A DNA stretch of 64,000 nucleotides from Pseudomonas fluorescens (GTDB lineage: Bacteria; Pseudomonadota; Gammaproteobacteria; Pseudomonadales; Pseudomonadaceae): contig NZ_CABVIY010000007.1 of NCBI RefSeq assembly GCF_902498195.1, forward strand, positions 1 through 64,000. The letters run 5' to 3'. The number at the start of each line of letters is the position of its first letter. Positions within the stretch are counted from its first letter, which is position 1. This document shows positions 42,001-50,148 of the stretch, piece after piece. The translations under genes and the position numbers were made by a program. The notes below the pieces were generated by a model. The model worked only from the letters and a program-made list of their open reading frames with translations. It was not told the origin of the DNA and ran no database searches.

Positions 42001-45000
42001 TGCATGGCGATTTCACCGTGGGACACCACCACGCCTTTCGGCTTGCCAGTGGAGCCCGATGTGTAAATCAGATACGCCTGATGCTGCGGCAGGCTGATGA
42101 ACGGCAATTCGGTGGCCGGATAATTGGCCAGTGCAGCGGCGTCTTCTTCGAGGCACCAGCGTCCCACGCTGGCGGGCAGATCACCCAGGGCCTTGAACAT
42201 CGCCGCATCGCTGAGCAGCAGACCGATGCCGCTGTCCTCGATCATGTAGTGCAGGCGATCGAGGGGGTATTCCGGGTCCAGCGGCACATAGGCGCCGCCT
42301 GCCTTGAGGATCGCCAGCAGGCCGACCACCATCTCCAGCGAGCGCGCAAGCATGAGGCCGACGCGAACCTGCGGCCCGACACCCCGCTCGCGCAGCATCC
42401 AGGCCAGGCGATTGGCGCGGCTGTCGAGTTCGGCATAGCTCAGGGTCTGCCCGGCGAAGGTCAGGGCCGGTGCGTCCTGGCGCAGCCGCGCCTGCTCGGC
42501 GAACAACTGATGGATGCACTGGTCGAGACGATGCTCGCCCGGCTCGACGCCGAGGCTGTCGAGCAATTGTTGCTGTTCCGTCGCATCGAGCAGCGGCAAT
42601 TCACTCAGACGCTGTTGCGGATCGGCAATCAACGCTTCCAGCAAGTTGCGCCAGTGCCTGGCCATGCGCGCAATGCGCGGCTCGTCGAACAGATCGGTGC
42701 TGTAGGTCAGGCAGCAACCCAGGCGATGGTCGAGGTCGGTGACTTCCAGGTTGAGGTCGAACTTGGTCGCGCGGGCATCGTTGGCCAGGTACTCGACCGT
42801 CATGCCGGCGAGTGTGCGGCTTTGCTGGAATTCCCAGCGCTGCACGTTGCACATCACCTGGAACAGCGGGTTGTAGGCGGCGCTGCGGGTGGGCTGCAAC
42901 GCCTCCACCAGATGATCGAACGGCAGGTCCTGATGGGACTGGCCTTCGATCACCGTGTGGCGCACCTGCCCGAACAGCTCGCCGACCGTCATCTGGCCGT
43001 CGAGCTGGCAGCGCAGCACCTGGGTGTTGAGGAACGCGCCGATCAGCCCTTCACTTTCCGGGCGGATGCGGTTGGCCACCGGCGCGCCGATGCGCAGGTC
43101 GGTCTGGCCGCTGTAGCGGTAAAGCAGCACCGCCAGGGTGGCGGTCATGGTCATGAACAGGGTCAGCCCCTGTTGCGCATTGAAGGCGCGGACCCGGGCC
43201 GCGAGGTCGTCGCTGAGGTCAAAGCGGAACAACTCGCCCTGATGGCTTTGCACCGCTGGACGCGGACGGTCGCCCGGCAATTCCAGCAGCGGATGTTCAC
43301 GCCCCAGTTGTGCGGTCCAGTAATCGAGCTGGCGCTGGCCCTCGCCGGACTCCAGCCACTGGCGCTGCCAGACGCTGTAATCCAGGTATTGCACCGGCAG
43401 CGCTGCCAGCGGCGATTCGCGGTCTTCGACGAAGGCTTCGTAGAGTGCACTGAGCTCGCGGGCGAAGATGTCCATCGCCCATCCTTCAGTGACGATGTGG
43501 TGCAGGGTCAGCACGAAGTAGTGCTCTTGCCCGGCGGTCTTGACCAGGCAGGCGCGCAGCAGCGGCCCGGTTTCCAGGTCGAACGGCCGGTGCGCTTCGT
43601 CGTCGGCCAGTTGCTGCACTCGCTGTTCGCGAACGTCAGCGCTCAGGGTCGAAAAATCTTTCCATTGCAGACGCACGCCGGTCTCGGCCTGCACCTGTTG
43701 ACGGGCCACGCCGTCGACGCTGGGGAAGGTGGTGCGCAGGGTTTCGTGACGCTGGATCAGCGCCTGCAACGCCGCCTCGAAACGCCCGACATCCAGCACC
43801 CCGCGCAGGCGCGCCATGCCGCCGACGTTGTAGGCCGGGCTGTCCGGTTCCATTTGCCAGAGGAACCACATGCGCTGCTGGGAATAGGACAGCGGCACCG
43901 GCTGGCTGCGGTCGACGGTTTGAATCGGCGGTTGTTGGTGGGTGCGGCCGCTGGCCTGGATCAGGCGGATCTGCTCGGCAAACGCGCCCAGCTCACTGTT
44001 CTCGAACAACGCACGCAGCGGTAATTCGACGTCACAGGCCTGACGGGTGCGGGAGATGATTTGCGTGGCGAGCAGCGAATGACCGCCGAGGGCGAAGAAA
44101 TCGTCGCGCAGGCCGACCTGTGCCAGGCCCAGCACTTCGCGCCAGATGGCGGCAATCTGCTGTTCCAGCCCGGTGACCGGTTCGACGTGTTCGCACACCC
44201 GCCACTGCGGCTCCGGCAAGGCGCGACGGTCGAGTTTGCCGCTCGGGCCGAGGGGCATTTGTTCCAGGCGCAGCAGTTGCGCCGGGACCATGTACTCCGG
44301 CAACTCAGCGGCCAACGCGGTCTTCAGGCGCGTGATTTGAGTGTCTTCGGTTTCAGTGGTTTCGGTCGCCGTGTAGTAACCGATCAGTTGTGCGCCCGCC
44401 GAGGTTTCGCGCACCAGCACCACTGCCTGGGCGACGCCGTTTTGGGCCAGCAGCCGCGCTTCGATTTCTTCCGGCTCGACGCGAAAGCCACGCAGCTTGA
44501 CCTGTTGATCGAGACGGCCGAGGTATTCGATCACGCCGTCCGCCGTCCAGCGCGCACGGTCGCCGGTGCGGTACAAGCGTGCGCCTTGCTTGCCCAGGGG
44601 ATCGGCCACGAAGCGTTCGGCGGTCAGCGCCGGGCGACCGAGGTAACCACGGGCCAGGCCGAGACCACTGATGCACAGCTCACCCGGCACGCCGGCCGGT
44701 AGCGGATTCAAGTCAGCGTCGAGCACGCGGCAAATCACGTTGCCCAGCGGACGGCCAATCGGCGAGCGCTCGCCGTCGGCCAGGCTGCAATGCCAGTGGG
44801 TGACGTTGATCGCGGTTTCGGTCGGACCATAGCGGTTGTGCAATTGCACCGCCGGCAGTTGCCCCAGCACGCGGTTGCGCAGTTCGGCCGGCAAGGCTTC
44901 GCCACCGCAGAACACGCGGCGCAGACTGGTGCACTCGGCGCTCAACGGCTCGTCGATGAACAATGAGAGCAGCGGTGGAACGAAGTGCAGCGTGGTCACG

Positions 45001-48000
45001 CCGTATGCTTGCACAAGCTGCGCGATGCGATGCGGATCGCGATGTTCACCGGGGCCGGCAATCAACAGGCGTGCGCCGGTGATCAAGGGCCAGAAGCACT
45101 CCCACACCGACACGTCGAAACTGATCGGCGCCTTTTGCATCAGCACGTCGCTGTCGTTCAGGCGATAGGTGTCCTGCATCCATTGCAGGCGCTCGGCCAG
45201 CGCCGCGTGGGTGCTGCCGACGCCTTTGGGCTGGCCCGTGGAGCCGGAGGTGTAGATCACGTAGGCAAGGTGGTCGCCGTGCAGATGCAGACCTGGCGCA
45301 TGGCTGGGCCAGCTCTCCAGATGCAGGGCGTCCATGGCGATGACGCTGACGCCATCGCTGGCTGGCAAGCGCTCGAGCAATGGGGTCTGCGTCAGCAACA
45401 ACTCGACGCCACTGTCGTTTAGCATGTAGGCCAGGCGCTCGGCGGGGTAATCCGGGTCCAGTGGCACGTAGGCGCCACCGGCCTTGATGATCGCCAGCAG
45501 GCCGATCAGCAGTTGCGGCGAACGCTCGGCCGCGATGGCGACGCAGACATCCGGGCCGACGCCTTTGTCGCGCAGGTAATGCGCCAGGCGGTTGGCCCGG
45601 GTGTGCAGTTCGGCGAAGTCGAGGCTGCCCCCCTCCCACAGCAGCGCAGTGCGCTCCGGGGTCCGCCGCGCTTGTTCGTTGAGCCGCTCCGGCAGCCACT
45701 GTTGCGCCGGATCGCAGGGGGCAACGCTCCAGGCGTTCAACTGCGCGTGTTCGGTCGAGGCCAGCATTGGCAGGTCGCCGAGCGCCGTGGCCGGTTGTGC
45801 ACAAATGGCCTGGAGCAGGTGGTTGAAATGCGCGGCCAGGCGCTCGATGGTCGCGGCGTCGAACAGCTCATCGGCGTAGTCGAAGGACAGTGTCAGTCGA
45901 CCGTTACGGTCTTCTTCGCTGTGCAATTGCAAATCGAACTTGGCTTCGCGGCTGTGCCAGGGCAGCTCTTCGGCCAGCAATCCCGGCAGGCGCTTCAAGG
46001 CGCCGGGGTCACGCTGCTGGTGGTTGAACATGACCTGGAACAGGCCCTGCTCCCGCGCCTGGGGGAAGGCTTCGAGCAGTTGTTCGAACGGCAGGTCCTG
46101 ATGCGCTTGCGCCCCCAGCGTGGCCTGACGGGTTTGCGCCAGCAACTCGATGAAAGGCAGGCGCGAATCCAGCTCGGCTCGCAACACCTGCGTATTGATG
46201 AAGAAGCCGATCAGCCCCTGGGTCTCCAGGCGCGGGCGGTTGGCATTGGGCACGCCGATACGGATGTCGCGCTGGCCGCTGTAGCGATGCAACAGGGTCT
46301 GGAATGCCGCGAGCAGCAGCATGAAGTTTGTCGATTCATGGGCCTGGGCGGCCTGGCGGATGGCTTTGCTCAGGGATGCGTCCAGACGCACGGTGTGGCG
46401 AGCAGCGCTGTGGGTTTGCCGGGCGCAACGCGGGTGATCGGTCGCCAGTTCGAGTGTCGGATGCTCGTCTCCCAACTGCGCTTTCCAGTACGCCAGTTGC
46501 CGCTCGCCCTCGCCTTGCGCCAGCCACTGGCGTTGCCAGCTGCCGTAGTCGGCGTACTGCGTGGGCAAGGGCGCGAGCGAGGCGGATTGCCCTTGCGAGG
46601 CTGCCGCGTACAGCCGGGAAAACTCATCGATCAGCACATTCAGCGACCAGCCGTCGGCGATGATGTGGTGCATCGTCACCAGCAGTTGATGATCCTCGTC
46701 ATCGAGGCGCACCAACGTCACCCACAGCAGCGGACCGTGCTCCAGATCGAACTGGGTGCGCGCTTCGTCTTCGCGGATTTGCTGTGCGCGGGCCTCGCGT
46801 TCGGCAAGCGGCAAATCACTGAGGTCGATCAATTGCAGGTTGAATTCGCCGGCGCCGTCGACCTGTTGCAGCGCCACGCCGTCGCGCTCGAAGAACCGCG
46901 TGCGCAGGGATTCGTGGCGCTCGATCAATTGCTGGAAACTGGCGCGCAGGGCCTCTTCGTCCAGCTCGCCGCGCAAGCGCAAGGCACCGGGAATGTTGTA
47001 GGCGCTGCTCTGGGGATCGAGTTGCCAGGTTATCCACAGGCGGTTTTGCGCCAGGGATTGCGGTATCGGCTCGACGCGCGACAAGACCGCGATTGCGCCT
47101 TGGGCGCTGCCACCGTCTTGTTGCTGCTGTGCAACGGCGGTGGCGAACGCGGCCAGGGTCGGCGCTTCGAACAGCAGGCGCAGGTTCAGCTCCAGCCCCA
47201 GTTCCTCGCGCACTCGGGCAATCACCTGAGTGGCGGCAATGGAGTTGCCGCCGAGCAGGAAGAAGTGATCATCGGCGCCGACCTGTTTGACCTGCAACTG
47301 CTCGCACCAGATCCGGCCGATCAGGCCTTGCAGGTCCGAGTCCGATCCGCTTTGGCTTTCTTCTTCAGCGGTGGCCGAGGGGAACACCGCGTAGTGGTCG
47401 AGGCTGCCATCGGCCAGGCGATGGCGGCACGCCGAGCGTTGCAACTTGCCGCTGGAAGTCTTGGGCAACGCCCCCGGATTGAGCAGCACCACCACGCCCG
47501 GTGCTTGCTGGTACGCCTCGGCCACGGCCTGGCGAATGGCTTTGATCAGCGCTTCGGGCGGCAGGATTTTTTGCACGCTGCGGCTGATTTCCGCGGCGAT
47601 ACCGATGCCTTCCTCGCCCTCGATGCTCACCGCGAAAGCGGCGACACGGCCTTTGCGCACCACCTCCACTTCGCGCTCGACCGTCTGCTCGATGTCCTGT
47701 GGATAAAGGTTGTGCCCGCGCACGATCAGCATGTCTTTCAGGCGACCGGTGATGAACAGTTCACCGTCGCGCATGAAGCCCAGGTCACCGGTGCGCAGCC
47801 AGGTCTGGCCGGCGTGCCGGACAAAAGTCCTGGCGCTCGCCTCGGGGTTGCGCCAGTAGCCGTGGGCGATGCTCGGGCCGCTGGCCCAGATTTCGCCCAC
47901 CGCATTGTCTGCCAGTTCGCCAAGCGATGTCGGGTCGACGATCAGCACCGCATGACCGGGCTGGCTGATGCCGCCACTCATGATCGCGCCGCCCTCGCCC

Positions 48001-49073
48001 GCTTGCGCCCGGTTCTGCGCCAGGGCCTGATCGTCGACGCGCAGGTTGCCGATGCCTTGACCACGCGGTGTACCGGTGACGAACAGCGTGGCTTCGGCCA
48101 GGCCATAAGAGGCCATGAAACTGTCTTCGGTAAAACCGCAGGCGGCGAACTTCCCGGCGAAACGTTCGAGGGTATCGAGGCGAATCGGCTCGGACCCGGA
48201 ATACGCCACGCGCCAGCCGCTCAGGTCGAGCCGCGCCAGCGCCGACTCGCTGACCCGTTCGCTGCACAGGCGGTAGGCAAAATCCGGCCCGCCGCTGATG
48301 GTGCCACCGTATTCGCTGATCGCTTCCAGCCAGCGCAACGGACGCCCGAGGAAGTACGCCGGCGACATCAACACGCAGGGCACACCGCTGAAAACCGGTT
48401 GCAACAGGCCACCGATCAGGCCCATGTCGTGGTACAGCGGCAACCAGCTGACGATCACGTCGTCAGGGTTCAGGTCGATGCCGAAACCGTGACGGATCAG
48501 CAATTCGTTGGCCACCAGATTGCCGTGGCTGACTTGCACGCCCTTGGGTAACGCGGTGGAACCGGAGGTGTATTGCAGGAAGGCAATATCATCGCCGTGC
48601 AAGTCCGGCGCGACCCAACGCTCGGCCTGCGCGCTGTCGAGGGTATCGACACACAGCAACGGCGGCGCCCCTTCGATGTGCAGCAGCGCGTCGCGCAGAC
48701 CGGCGCTGGTCAACAGCAGGCGCGGTTCGGCATCACGGATGATCGACAACAGACGCTCCTGGTGATGACGGCGCGTCGACTCCGGCGGATAAGCCGGCAC
48801 CGCGATCACGCCGGCGTAAAGGCAGCCAAAGAATGCCGCGACGTAATCCGGGCCGCTGGGAAACAACAGCACCGCGCGGTCGCCAGCACCGGCCTCGGCC
48901 TGCAACGCCCCGGCAATCGTCCGCGCTCGCTGATCCAGTTCGCGATAACTGAGCACCACAGCCTGATCCGGAGTTTCGGCGAGAAAACGCAGGGCCACCC
49001 GATCCGGCGTCAGGGCCGCGCGGCGCTGAAGGGCTTGGACCAGTGTGCTGGGGAGTTCGAACGCGTCGGTCAT
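36075..49073 (-). CDS. pvdL: Pyoverdine chromophore peptide synthetase PvdL
   Basis: 4332 residues, close to P. aeruginosa PvdL (about 4340). Order: fatty-acyl-AMP ligase (1-590, YTSGSTALPKGVQVSHG), carrier (Ser611, GGNS), condensation (HHIIADG 802-808), adenylation 1 (about 1140-1600), carrier (Ser1666), condensation (HHIVTEG 1858-1864), adenylation 2, carrier (Ser2737, GGDS), epimerisation (HHLVVDG 2913), condensation (HHILIDA 3389), adenylation 3, carrier (Ser4270). No thioesterase. By collinearity it builds acyl-L-Glu-D-Tyr-L-Dab. By eye, the third adenylation code reads D-I-W-E-L-T-A-D-D, the Dab pattern. The PvdS box lies upstream at 49276-49299, and AGGAAA precedes ATG 49073. Cytoplasmic; the chain passes to other Pvd synthetases not in this window. 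Confidence 0.96.
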   Translation of the reverse strand: MTDAFELPSTLVQALQRRAALTPDRVALRFLAETPDQAVVLSYRELDQRARTIAGALQAEAGAGDRAVLLFPSGPDYVAAFFGCLYAGVIAVPAYPPESTRRHHQERLLSIIRDAEPRLLLTSAGLRDALLHIEGAPPLLCVDTLDSAQAERWVAPDLHGDDIAFLQYTSGSTALPKGVQVSHGNLVANELLIRHGFGIDLNPDDVIVSWLPLYHDMGLIGGLLQPVFSGVPCVLMSPAYFLGRPLRWLEAISEYGGTISGGPDFAYRLCSERVSESALARLDLSGWRVAYSGSEPIRLDTLERFAGKFAACGFTEDSFMASYGLAEATLFVTGTPRGQGIGNLRVDDQALAQNRAQAGEGGAIMSGGISQPGHAVLIVDPTSLGELADNAVGEIWASGPSIAHGYWRNPEASARTFVRHAGQTWLRTGDLGFMRDGELFITGRLKDMLIVRGHNLYPQDIEQTVEREVEVVRKGRVAAFAVSIEGEEGIGIAAEISRSVQKILPPEALIKAIRQAVAEAYQQAPGVVVLLNPGALPKTSSGKLQRSACRHRLADGSLDHYAVFPSATAEEESQSGSDSDLQGLIGRIWCEQLQVKQVGADDHFFLLGGNSIAATQVIARVREELGLELNLRLLFEAPTLAAFATAVAQQQQDGGSAQGAIAVLSRVEPIPQSLAQNRLWITWQLDPQSSAYNIPGALRLRGELDEEALRASFQQLIERHESLRTRFFERDGVALQQVDGAGEFNLQLIDLSDLPLAEREARAQQIREDEARTQFDLEHGPLLWVTLVRLDDEDHQLLVTMHHIIADGWSLNVLIDEFSRLYAAASQGQSASLAPLPTQYADYGSWQRQWLAQGEGERQLAYWKAQLGDEHPTLELATDHPRCARQTHSAARHTVRLDASLSKAIRQAAQAHESTNFMLLLAAFQTLLHRYSGQRDIRIGVPNANRPRLETQGLIGFFINTQVLRAELDSRLPFIELLAQTRQATLGAQAHQDLPFEQLLEAFPQAREQGLFQVMFNHQQRDPGALKRLPGLLAEELPWHSREAKFDLQLHSEEDRNGRLTLSFDYADELFDAATIERLAAHFNHLLQAICAQPATALGDLPMLASTEHAQLNAWSVAPCDPAQQWLPERLNEQARRTPERTALLWEGGSLDFAELHTRANRLAHYLRDKGVGPDVCVAIAAERSPQLLIGLLAIIKAGGAYVPLDPDYPAERLAYMLNDSGVELLLTQTPLLERLPASDGVSVIAMDALHLESWPSHAPGLHLHGDHLAYVIYTSGSTGQPKGVGSTHAALAERLQWMQDTYRLNDSDVLMQKAPISFDVSVWECFWPLITGARLLIAGPGEHRDPHRIAQLVQAYGVTTLHFVPPLLSLFIDEPLSAECTSLRRVFCGGEALPAELRNRVLGQLPAVQLHNRYGPTETAINVTHWHCSLADGERSPIGRPLGNVICRVLDADLNPLPAGVPGELCISGLGLARGYLGRPALTAERFVADPLGKQGARLYRTGDRARWTADGVIEYLGRLDQQVKLRGFRVEPEEIEARLLAQNGVAQAVVLVRETSAGAQLIGYYTATETTETEDTQITRLKTALAAELPEYMVPAQLLRLEQMPLGPSGKLDRRALPEPQWRVCEHVEPVTGLEQQIAAIWREVLGLAQVGLRDDFFALGGHSLLATQIISRTRQACDVELPLRALFENSELGAFAEQIRLIQASGRTHQQPPIQTVDRSQPVPLSYSQQRMWFLWQMEPDSPAYNVGGMARLRGVLDVGRFEAALQALIQRHETLRTTFPSVDGVARQQVQAETGVRLQWKDFSTLSADVREQRVQQLADDEAHRPFDLETGPLLRACLVKTAGQEHYFVLTLHHIVTEGWAMDIFARELSALYEAFVEDRESPLAALPVQYLDYSVWQRQWLESGEGQRQLDYWTAQLGREHPLLELPGDRPRPAVQSHQGELFRFDLSDDLAARVRAFNAQQGLTLFMTMTATLAVLLYRYSGQTDLRIGAPVANRIRPESEGLIGAFLNTQVLRCQLDGQMTVGELFGQVRHTVIEGQSHQDLPFDHLVEALQPTRSAAYNPLFQVMCNVQRWEFQQSRTLAGMTVEYLANDARATKFDLNLEVTDLDHRLGCCLTYSTDLFDEPRIARMARHWRNLLEALIADPQQRLSELPLLDATEQQQLLDSLGVEPGEHRLDQCIHQLFAEQARLRQDAPALTFAGQTLSYAELDSRANRLAWMLRERGVGPQVRVGLMLARSLEMVVGLLAILKAGGAYVPLDPEYPLDRLHYMIEDSGIGLLLSDAAMFKALGDLPASVGRWCLEEDAAALANYPATELPFISLPQHQAYLIYTSGSTGKPKGVVVSHGEIAMHCRAVIERFGMRPDDCELHFYSINFDAATERLLVPLLSGAQVVLRAQGQWDAEDICGLIRRHAINILGFTPSYGSQLAQWLATQHETLPVRMIITGGEALTGEHLQRIRAAFKPSLFFNAYGPTETVVMPLASLAPEVLEEGAGSVPIGSVIGDRVAYILDADLALVPQGATGELYVGGAGLAQGYHNRAGLTAQRFVADPFASTGGRLYRTGDLVRQRADGLVEYLGRIDHQVKIRGFRIELGEIETRLLEHESVREAVVLALDAPSGKQLAGYLVTDVAEQDEAQHTALRERLKSHLKAQLPDYMVPAHLILLASMPLTANGKLDRRALPAPDPELNRQQYVAPGNALELTLAQIWCEVLNVEQVGLHDNFFELGGDSILSIQVVSRARQQGIHFSPRDLFQHQTVQTLAAVATRSMQVTAEQGLITGESRLTPIQHWFFDTDIPRRQHWNQALLLQPTVALEPHRLEQALLAVIEQHDALRLRFSNVAGQWHASHQAMTDAPVLWQVRVTSMDKCAALFADAQRSLDLEEGPLMRVLLVDGPQGQQRLFIAIHHLVVDGVSWRVLLDDLQTLYRQLDALQSLQLPAKTSAFKDWAARLQAYAGSESLREELGWWQAQLAGPDTPLSCDRPEGGRQHLHAQTVSVRLDSERTRQLLQQAPSAYRTQVNDLLLTALARVLCRWSGHTSALIQLEGHGREALFEEIDLTRTVGWFTSAYPLRLTPCNIEEASGQGASIKAIKEQLRAVPHKGLGYGVLRYLADEHCRQGMAELPVAPVTFNYLGQFDQSFGADAMFHPLDEAIGAAHDPRAPLPNELSVDSQVYGGELVLRWTFSAERFDPHTINELADAYVGELRSLIEHCLRDEAGGLTPSDFPLAKLSQAQLDALPVAASVIEDVYPLTPMQEGMLLHTLLEPGTGLYYMQDRYRINSDLDPQRFAQAWQVVIARHEALRASFCWNVGEDMLQVIHKPGSTPIEYLDWRDIAGVEQEPKLQILLKTEREAGFDLLNQAPFHLRLIRVGDARYWFMMSNHHILIDAWCRSLLMNDFFEIYTALGEGRDAQLALPPRYRDYIGWLQRQSLAEARQWWKTNLQGFERTTPIPSDRPFLREHAGDSGGMIVGDCYTRLDARDGAQLRELAQAHQLTINTFAQAAWALVLRRLSGDRDVLFGVTVAGRPVDMPQMQRTVGLFINSIALRVTMPEDDQRCSVRQWLSGLLDSNMQLREYEYLPLVNIQEQSELPKGQPLFDSLFVFENAPVEVSVLDRAQSLNATSDSGRTHTNFPLTAVCYPGDDLGLHLSYDQRYFDESTVERMLGEFKRLLLALVQGFHGDMADLPLLGFEERDWLIHGCNQSEHAYPLEQSYVALFEAQVAAHPQRIAASCLDQQHSYAELNQRSNRLGHALIAAGVGLDQPVALLAERNLDLLGMIIGSFKAGAGYLPLDPGLPGQRLSRIIDLSRTPLLVCSEACREQALALLDEFGCANRPKLLVWEEVQASEVSVTNPGLYSRPDNLAYVIYTSGSTGLPKGVMVEQRGMLNNQLSKVPYLDLSDADVIAQTASQSFDISVWQFLAAPLFGARVDIVPNTIAHDPQGLLAHVSAQGISVLESVPSLIQGMLAQERMSLDGLRWMLPTGEAMPPELAHQWLLRYPDIGLVNAYGPAECSDDVAFFRVDMASTRGSYLPIGTPTDNNRLYLLDGALELVPLGAVGELCIAGTGVGRGYVSDPWRTAPVFVPNPFGAPGDRLYRTGDLARRRSDGVLEYVGRIDHQVKIRGYRIELGEIEARLHEQPEVRDAAVGVQDGVNGKHLVGYLVAADSTLTPAERLERIKQRLRVELPEYMVPLHWSWLDRMPLNANGKLDRKALPVLEIGQLQSQDYQAPRNELEETLASIWAEVLKVENVGIRDNFFELGGHSLLATQIASRVQKTLQRDVPLRAMFECSTVEDLAGYIEGLAASDLTGDKVDRLNDLMAELEGL

Positions 49074-49131
49074 GAGGTTTCCTGCCTGAATTCGGCTTGC
49101 AAATGGAATCGGTTTTCGTAGGTCACGAGAA

Positions 49132-49237
49132 CCCTGTAGGAGCGAGCGTGCTCGCGAAAAACCGGAGAACGCCGAGGGGTGTCAAGCACCCATCGTCATC
49201 GTTGACGACCATCGCGGGCAGGCTCGCTCCTACAGGG
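49132..49237. repeat. REPIN in the pvdL leader
   Basis: Inverted pair CCCTGTAGGAGCGAGCGTGC... and ...GCAGGCTCGCTCCTACAGGG, about 105 bp, a hybrid of the two REP types found here. It lies between the PvdS promoter of pvdL and the pvdL start codon, so it is part of the transcribed leader. Confidence 0.85.
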
Positions 49238-49275
49238 TCATGCGGCGGGTTGCGCTGTGCCATTCACCAAAGAGA

Positions 49276-49299
49276 ACGGATAGCGTCTTGAAATAATTA
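49276..49299 (-). promoter_or_regulatory. PvdS iron-starvation box, pvdL promoter
   Basis: Minus strand CCTAATT context: TAATT (49299-49295), 16-bp spacer, CGT (49278-49276), one mismatch to TAAAT-N16-CGT. Predicted start near 49266, giving a leader of about 190 bases that contains a REPIN. Confidence 0.8.
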
Positions 49300-49364
49300 G
49301 GACGGGATGAGTCAGGGTGTCGCCGTTCTCATTCTGCACCTTTGAGGAGCATTAGTTCTCTTTC

Positions 49365-49397
49365 TCAATTGACAATCATTATCATTCAACCTAATTT
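49365..49397 (+). promoter_or_regulatory. Fur-controlled promoter of pvdS
   Basis: Sigma-70 promoter TTGACA (49369-49374), 17-bp spacer, TAATTT (49392-49397). A Fur box overlaps the -35 and spacer: GACAATCATTATC (49371-49383) matches the second part of GATAATGATAATCATTATC at 12 of 13 positions. With iron, Fur would block RNA polymerase here. This places pvdS, and through it all the PvdS boxes in the window, under iron control. Confidence 0.88.
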
Positions 49398-49467
49398 GTC
49401 GCTCGATGTGTAGGACGGCCCGGTCTTCTTGGCGTCCCACCAACCATTTGGCAGCAGGGTGATTTCC

Positions 49468-50016
49468 ATGACGGAACAAGTGTCCACAAGCAGGTGCGAT
49501 TCGCCGCTACTTCAGGCATTCGTCGACAATCGACTGATTCTGGTCAAGATTGCAGCCCGCATCACCGGCTGCCGCTCGCGTGCTGAAGACGTGGTGCAGG
49601 ATGCGTTCTTCCGGCTGCAATCGGCGCCGGCAATCACGTCCTCGTTCAAGGCTCAGCTCAGCTATCTGTTCCAGATCGTGCGTAACCTGGCGATCGATCA
49701 CTACCGCAAGCAGGCTTTGGAACTGAAGTATTCCGGGCCTGAGGAGGAAGGTCTGAACGTGGTGATCCAGGGGGCTTCACCGGAAACCTCGCACATCAAT
49801 TTCTCGACCCTGGAAAACATCGCCGACGCGCTCACCGAGCTGCCGAGCCGCACCCGCTACGCCTTCGAGATGTACCGCCTGCATGGCGTACCGCAAAAGG
49901 ACATCGCCAAGGAACTCGGCGTTTCGCCGACCCTGGTGAACTTCATGATCCGCGATGCGCTGGTGCACTGCCGCAAGGTGTCGGGCAGCCGCGCGGATGC
50001 CTTTGCCCGTCGCTGA
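49468..50016 (+). CDS. pvdS: Extracytoplasmic-function sigma factor PvdS
   Basis: 182 residues from ATG 49468 (MTEQVSTSRCDSPLLQAF). Iron-starvation ECF sigma factor: region 2 in SRAEDVVQDAFFRLQSA to IVRNLAIDHYRKQALE (about 33-90) and region 4 in TRYAFEMYRLHGVPQKDIAKEL (about 127-165). Long stretches coincide with P. aeruginosa PvdS as I remember it. It directs RNA polymerase to TAAAT-N16-CGT promoters, four of which are visible in this window. Transcribed from a Fur-box promoter and divergent from pvdL. In the cell it is held by the anti-sigma factor FpvR until ferripyoverdine signals, which is not visible here. Confidence 0.97.
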   Translation: MTEQVSTSRCDSPLLQAFVDNRLILVKIAARITGCRSRAEDVVQDAFFRLQSAPAITSSFKAQLSYLFQIVRNLAIDHYRKQALELKYSGPEEEGLNVVIQGASPETSHINFSTLENIADALTELPSRTRYAFEMYRLHGVPQKDIAKELGVSPTLVNFMIRDALVHCRKVSGSRADAFARR

Positions 50017-50037
50017 GAATTGACATTTGCGGCGCCC

Positions 50038-50113
50038 CTTTCGCGAGCAAGCCCGCTCCCACACTTGACCTGTGAACGCAGGACTGATGTGGGAGCGGGC
50101 TTGCTCGCGAAAG
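50038..50113. repeat. REPIN, GTGGGAGCGGGC type
   Basis: Inverted pair CTTTCGCGAGCAAGCCCGCT... and ...AGCGGGCTTGCTCGCGAAAG, about 76 bp, between the convergent pvdS and pvdY-type genes. Confidence 0.92.
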
Positions 50114-50148
50114 CTGACTCAAGACCGCAATGGGTCTTGAGCCTCACA

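Noticed and set aside
39351..44024. A 1557-codon open frame on the plus strand, antisense to pvdL
   Set aside because: It is a mirror frame of a very GC-rich NRPS gene with strong third-base bias. The translation is rich in Arg, Gln, His and Gly without any domain, and has no ribosome site. The minus-strand PvdL is unmistakable.
45513..48551. A 1012-codon open frame on the plus strand, antisense to pvdL
   Set aside because: Same reason: composition-driven shadow of the coding strand, no recognisable domain.
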